Source: Sphingobacteriales bacterium (lineage in GTDB: Bacteria > Bacteroidota > Bacteroidia > Chitinophagales > Chitinophagaceae). Taken from it: 64,000 bases of DNA. The position numbers were made by a program, and so were the translations under genes. The stretch lies in NCBI GenBank assembly GCA_026391525.1, contig JAPLEF010000146.1:1-64000 (forward strand). Reading direction: 5' to 3'. Of this stretch, positions 60,380 to 64,000 are shown piece after piece; positions within the stretch are counted from its first letter, which is position 1, and each line of letters starts with the position of its first letter. A model generated the notes under the pieces. That model was not told the DNA's origin and did not search any database. It saw only the letters and a list, made by a program, of their open reading frames with translations.

Positions 60380-62536
60380 TTATTTACCGGAGGAAATATT
60401 CATCTCTGCAATCAGGTTGGTTGCCCCGGCAAACTTATCAACGATGAATAGGATGTACCTGATATCCACCATGATGTTCCTGCAGATGCTGGCATCATAA
60501 TTCAGGTCACTCATAGTGCCTTCCCAAACCCGGTCGAAATTCAGCCCCACCAGATTGCCATACGCATCAAGCGCCGGACTTCCGGAGTTGCCTCCCGTAG
60601 TATGATTGGCTGCAATAAAACAAACGGGTTGTTTTCCATTTACCCCATACCGGCCAAAATCTTTTGTTTTATAGAGATCTATCAGCTTTTGCGGAACATC
60701 AAATTCATAATCTCCCGGTTTATATTTCTCCATGATCCCTTCCATGTAGGTATAGTAATGGTAACTCACTCCATTACTTGGCTGATAGGGTTTTACATTT
60801 CCATAAGTGACCCGTAAGGTGCCATTGGCATCCGGATAAAACTTCTTTTCAGGAAACACTTCCAATTGCGCCTTCATGTAGCTTCGTTGCCATTGATTGA
60901 TATTGCTCTGCCATTCATTCAATTTAGGCGAAACATTTGTAGTATAGGTTTTATTCATATCCAGGTACAATTGATAGGCAGGATCAGCTCCAATCGCTTC
61001 AATGGTTTCTGCTGGCGTTTTGGCGAGAAGTGCATACATGCTGTCGGGATAGGCAAAGCTGGTTTTGGCATAAAGGTCTGCAGCAACGGCCAGGTAAGTC
61101 TGCTGCTGATTGGTGAGCGATTGTTTCAAAATAGGGGACACATAATTCCCTGGCTGATCAACCGAATACAATGCAATCAAACTTTCAAAAAGAGAGCGGT
61201 CTACCTGCATATTATACTCCTTATAAGTTTCTTCCAGTTTAATCCTGATTTCTTCTTTCCTTTTCAAATAGCTTGCTTCATCTTTTGCATAGGCTATTAC
61301 CAAACTATTCATATCTGCTGCGATACCCATCAATTCTATCCTGGGCATCACCTCATTGTAATAATCTCTTGCATACGCATAAGGTTCAATCATTGCATAG
61401 GCTTCATTGAGTTTGGGCAGCAAGTCGGAATAAGCGGCTTTCCATTGTGGATTAGCATTCACGCGTTTGGTAAATTCCATTTCATAAGCAAGTTTTTTAT
61501 CTACAGCCCCGGAACGGGTAAGGCCCAGTACTTCGCCTTGCCATTTTTTATAGGCATTTTCTACACTTGCATATTTTGCAGCATACTGAATGCGGATTTT
61601 TTCGTCGCTACGCATGTACCTGTTGAGTACGTCAAGGGCTTGGTGCCTGATTTTTATCTTAGCCGGATCGTTTACGGTCATCACTTGTTTAACGGCAGCA
61701 GCAGTAAGGTATTCATTGGTTCTTCCCGGAAAACCAAATACCATGGTGAAGTCGCCTTCTTTCAATCCCTTCAGTGAAATTTTCAAAGAGCGTTTAGGCG
61801 TATACGGTACATTTTCGGGAGAATAGGCCGCAGGCTTATTGTCTTTGCCGGCATAAATCCGGAACATCGAAAAATCGCCGGTATGTCTGGGCCACATCCA
61901 ATTGTCTGTATCTTTTCCAAAATTACCGATTGATGATGGAGGTGCGCCAACCAGGCGAACATCCCGATAGGTTTCAGTAACAAACAGGTAATATTTATTG
62001 CCGTCAAAAAATGGACGGATGATCAGGTCTTCATAAGTTTCTTTCTTGTAGTCTTTACGCAATTGTGCGATATTCTTATCGATCAGAGATTGCCTTTCCT
62101 TCTCTGAAATATTTGCAGGAAGTCCGGCAAGTACAGTGTTGGTAACTTCTTCTATTCGTACGATAAACGTAGCAAACAAGCTCTGGTTCGGCAGTTCCTG
62201 TCCATAGTTTTTTGCCCAAAAACCTTTTTGGATGTAATTATCGGTTAGGGAAGAATGATTTTGTATCGCATCGAAGCCGCAATGGTGGTTGGTGAGCAGT
62301 AATCCTTTATCGGAAATCACTTCTGCTGTACAAAATCCGCCAAAGCTCACGATGGCATCTTTCAAACTGCTTTTACTGATGCTGTAAATATCAGCGGCAC
62401 TTATTTTCATGCCCATCCGTTTCATCTCTTTTTCATTTAGCGATTGTAATAACTGCGGCAGCCACATGCCTTCATCGGCCTTCACTTTTACAGAGAATAA
62501 AATGAAAATACCCAGGCTCAGGAAAAAAGACTTCAT
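60380..62536 (-). CDS. S46 family dipeptidyl-peptidase (DPP7/DPP11-like)
   Basis: EGMWLPQLL, LLLTNHHCGFDAIQNHSS, WMWPRHTGDFSMFRIYA, TTGGNSGSPALDAYGNLVGLNFDR. Confidence 0.94.
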   Translation of the reverse strand: MKSFFLSLGIFILFSVKVKADEGMWLPQLLQSLNEKEMKRMGMKISAADIYSISKSSLKDAIVSFGGFCTAEVISDKGLLLTNHHCGFDAIQNHSSLTDNYIQKGFWAKNYGQELPNQSLFATFIVRIEEVTNTVLAGLPANISEKERQSLIDKNIAQLRKDYKKETYEDLIIRPFFDGNKYYLFVTETYRDVRLVGAPPSSIGNFGKDTDNWMWPRHTGDFSMFRIYAGKDNKPAAYSPENVPYTPKRSLKISLKGLKEGDFTMVFGFPGRTNEYLTAAAVKQVMTVNDPAKIKIRHQALDVLNRYMRSDEKIRIQYAAKYASVENAYKKWQGEVLGLTRSGAVDKKLAYEMEFTKRVNANPQWKAAYSDLLPKLNEAYAMIEPYAYARDYYNEVMPRIELMGIAADMNSLVIAYAKDEASYLKRKEEIRIKLEETYKEYNMQVDRSLFESLIALYSVDQPGNYVSPILKQSLTNQQQTYLAVAADLYAKTSFAYPDSMYALLAKTPAETIEAIGADPAYQLYLDMNKTYTTNVSPKLNEWQSNINQWQRSYMKAQLEVFPEKKFYPDANGTLRVTYGNVKPYQPSNGVSYHYYTYMEGIMEKYKPGDYEFDVPQKLIDLYKTKDFGRYGVNGKQPVCFIAANHTTGGNSGSPALDAYGNLVGLNFDRVWEGTMSDLNYDASICRNIMVDIRYILFIVDKFAGATNLIAEMNISSGK

Positions 62537-62616
62537 ACAAAAAAATTTATAGGTAAATGTACTGAAATTAACTTACTGCATTTTCAAAATCAGGACTGCA
62601 TGATCAGCTATAGGGT

Positions 62617-63039
62617 TCATTTTTCTCCTAATAGTAACTTTGCAAAACGGAGGATTTCATCTTTTTCATTTTGTTGAAAAGGTTCCCTTTGCTTATGTTT
62701 CTGTTGTAAAAAAAGTACGCGTTTGTGGGTAGGGTATTTCAGTAAAATCTCTTCTATCAATGCCGGGAGTGGGTCGGTAACTGGAATCACCGGAAGGTTC
62801 AGTGTTTTATCATTGCGGTGCCGGATAGGTTTTTTATTGATGATGGCCTGCAGCGTTGCCAATCGTGCCGTGGGGATCTCAGCTAGTTTTTCCGCTTTGC
62901 TATAAAGTCCTTCCAATTGTTTCCTGCTCAAACCACCCCGGTTACAATATTGCTGATAAAGGCTTTCAACGAAACTGGAATCAGGCCGGGCTGCTTTAAG
63001 CATCTTTAAGATATCCATCACTATATCAATACCCGACAT
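62617..63039 (-). CDS. Hypothetical protein
   Basis: 140-aa ORF in a gene-sized gap. Confidence 0.5.
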   Translation of the reverse strand: MSGIDIVMDILKMLKAARPDSSFVESLYQQYCNRGGLSRKQLEGLYSKAEKLAEIPTARLATLQAIINKKPIRHRNDKTLNLPVIPVTDPLPALIEEILLKYPTHKRVLFLQQKHKQREPFQQNEKDEILRFAKLLLGEK

Positions 63040-63123
63040 AAATTCAACATTTGGATGAGAAAATATTTACGGTACGAATGAAAGTCATTTAATGTATTGA
63101 GAAGCAGTTAATACTTCGTTTAC

Positions 63124-63762
63124 TTATTGATGTTCAGCAACGAAATTTTTTACACTTTCAGATAACGGAAGTATTTTGCCAAATTTTTCATCGGGTATTG
63201 GAGTACTTGCAGTGGTAACCAGCGGTATATGGCCCGACCATGCTTCATGTGTAACGGTATCATCACCCTTTGGACCTTCATTGCGAATTTTTGCCGATGC
63301 CGTTTCAATTTCAAATTTCACAACCATGGTTGCTTTCAATTGATTGGTGTCGCCAACAGGAACCTCATCCCAACGTCCTTTGATGATGTTCTCCGTGATC
63401 ACTTTTAATCCATGCATCCTTTCTGATTCATCACTTATCAAATCTGCTTTTCCAAATAATACCACCGATCGGTAATTTACAGAGGTATCAAATAGGGTTC
63501 TTGCCAAAACAATACCATCCAGATGGGTAACGGATATACAAACTGTTTGTCCGTTAACAATTTGATTCAGCATGAAATTTTTTGCTGATCCATGTAAATA
63601 TAAACCGGAACCCGATCTGCCATAGGCTGTAGGAATCATCAGGGTTTGCCCTTCATGCTGAAAAGCTACATGACATAAAAAACCTGCATCAAGTATTTCG
63701 TAAACGGATGACTCATCATTTGCCGCTCTCTTAGCACCTCTAATAACTGGATTGAAGTTCAT
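63124..63762 (-). CDS. Pyridoxamine 5'-phosphate oxidase-family FMN-binding protein (NimA-like)
   Basis: IPTAYGRSGSGLYLHGSAKNFML, YRSVVLFGKADLI, EAWSGHIPL. Confidence 0.85.
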   Translation of the reverse strand: MNFNPVIRGAKRAANDESSVYEILDAGFLCHVAFQHEGQTLMIPTAYGRSGSGLYLHGSAKNFMLNQIVNGQTVCISVTHLDGIVLARTLFDTSVNYRSVVLFGKADLISDESERMHGLKVITENIIKGRWDEVPVGDTNQLKATMVVKFEIETASAKIRNEGPKGDDTVTHEAWSGHIPLVTTASTPIPDEKFGKILPLSESVKNFVAEHQ

Positions 63763-63789
63763 GATGTATTTTTATGCCCATTATTTTGA

Positions 63790-64000
63790 TCAGATGTCTA
63801 TCGCCTCTCCATATGCTGCTGCAGTTGCCTCTTTCAATCCTTCACTCATGGTGGGGTGCGGATGTACCGCATTCAAAATCTCATGGGCGGTAGTTTCCAG
63901 TTTGCGTGCAACAACTGCTTCAGCAATGAGTTCGGTAACATTATTACCAATCATGTGGCAACCAAGAAATTCACCATACTTCGCATCGTAAATCACTTTC
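63790..64000 (-). CDS. lpdA: Dihydrolipoyl dehydrogenase, C-terminal part (5' end outside window)
   Basis: GCHMIGNNVTELIAEAVVA...HPHPTMSEGLKEA; frame open to the window edge. Confidence 0.88.
   Translation of the reverse strand, partial: KVIYDAKYGEFLGCHMIGNNVTELIAEAVVARKLETTAHEILNAVHPHPTMSEGLKEATAAAYGEAIDI

Noticed and set aside
1-64000. CRISPR arrays, tRNA/rRNA genes, prophage or complete insertion sequences
   Set aside because: Scanned by eye for regular direct repeats, cloverleaf or rRNA signatures, integrase and transposase motifs; none recognised. A tool-based scan (tRNAscan-SE, CRISPR finder) could still find something missed.

Overview
The window reads as a Bacteroidota chromosome segment, probably Chitinophagaceae-like (inferred from SusC/SusD pairs, T9SS sorting domains, TAnnTTTG-like promoters and an AT-rich background). 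I saw no rRNA, tRNA, CRISPR array or prophage. The main block (about 10-31 kb) is an extended starch/maltodextrin utilisation locus: pullulanase, two GH13 enzymes and an MFS sugar transporter on the minus strand; a T9SS-secreted GH13 amylase, a Nudix-wHTH (NrtR-like) regulator, SusC, SusD and two SusE/F-like lipoproteins on the plus strand; then a GH31 alpha-glucosidase. malQ lies upstream. A galactose block (galK, transporter remnant, galM) and mostly housekeeping or envelope genes follow. The strongest non-routine observations are: (1) a 17-bp palindrome TGTGTAA-N3-TTACACA 24-43 bp upstream of the starts of the transporter, the secreted amylase and susC, a candidate operator for the adjacent Nudix-like regulator, whose Nudix box lacks the catalytic glutamates; (2) gene decay concentrated in the sugar region (susC frameshift, second SusE/F frameshift, an internally deleted SSS transporter between galK and galM, a YdeI-family gene with Trp to stop), which could be real or an assembly artefact; (3) a two-copy 121/142-bp MITE-like repeat, one copy carrying a 21-bp hairpin insertion; (4) a GC-rich palindromic intergenic repeat; (5) a three-gene envelope module (TPR, outer-membrane barrel, membrane-anchored HU-CCDC81-like protein); (6) a possible 14-aa leader peptide with an ATGA overlap to a TonB receptor. 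All family assignments come from reading motifs, without database searches.
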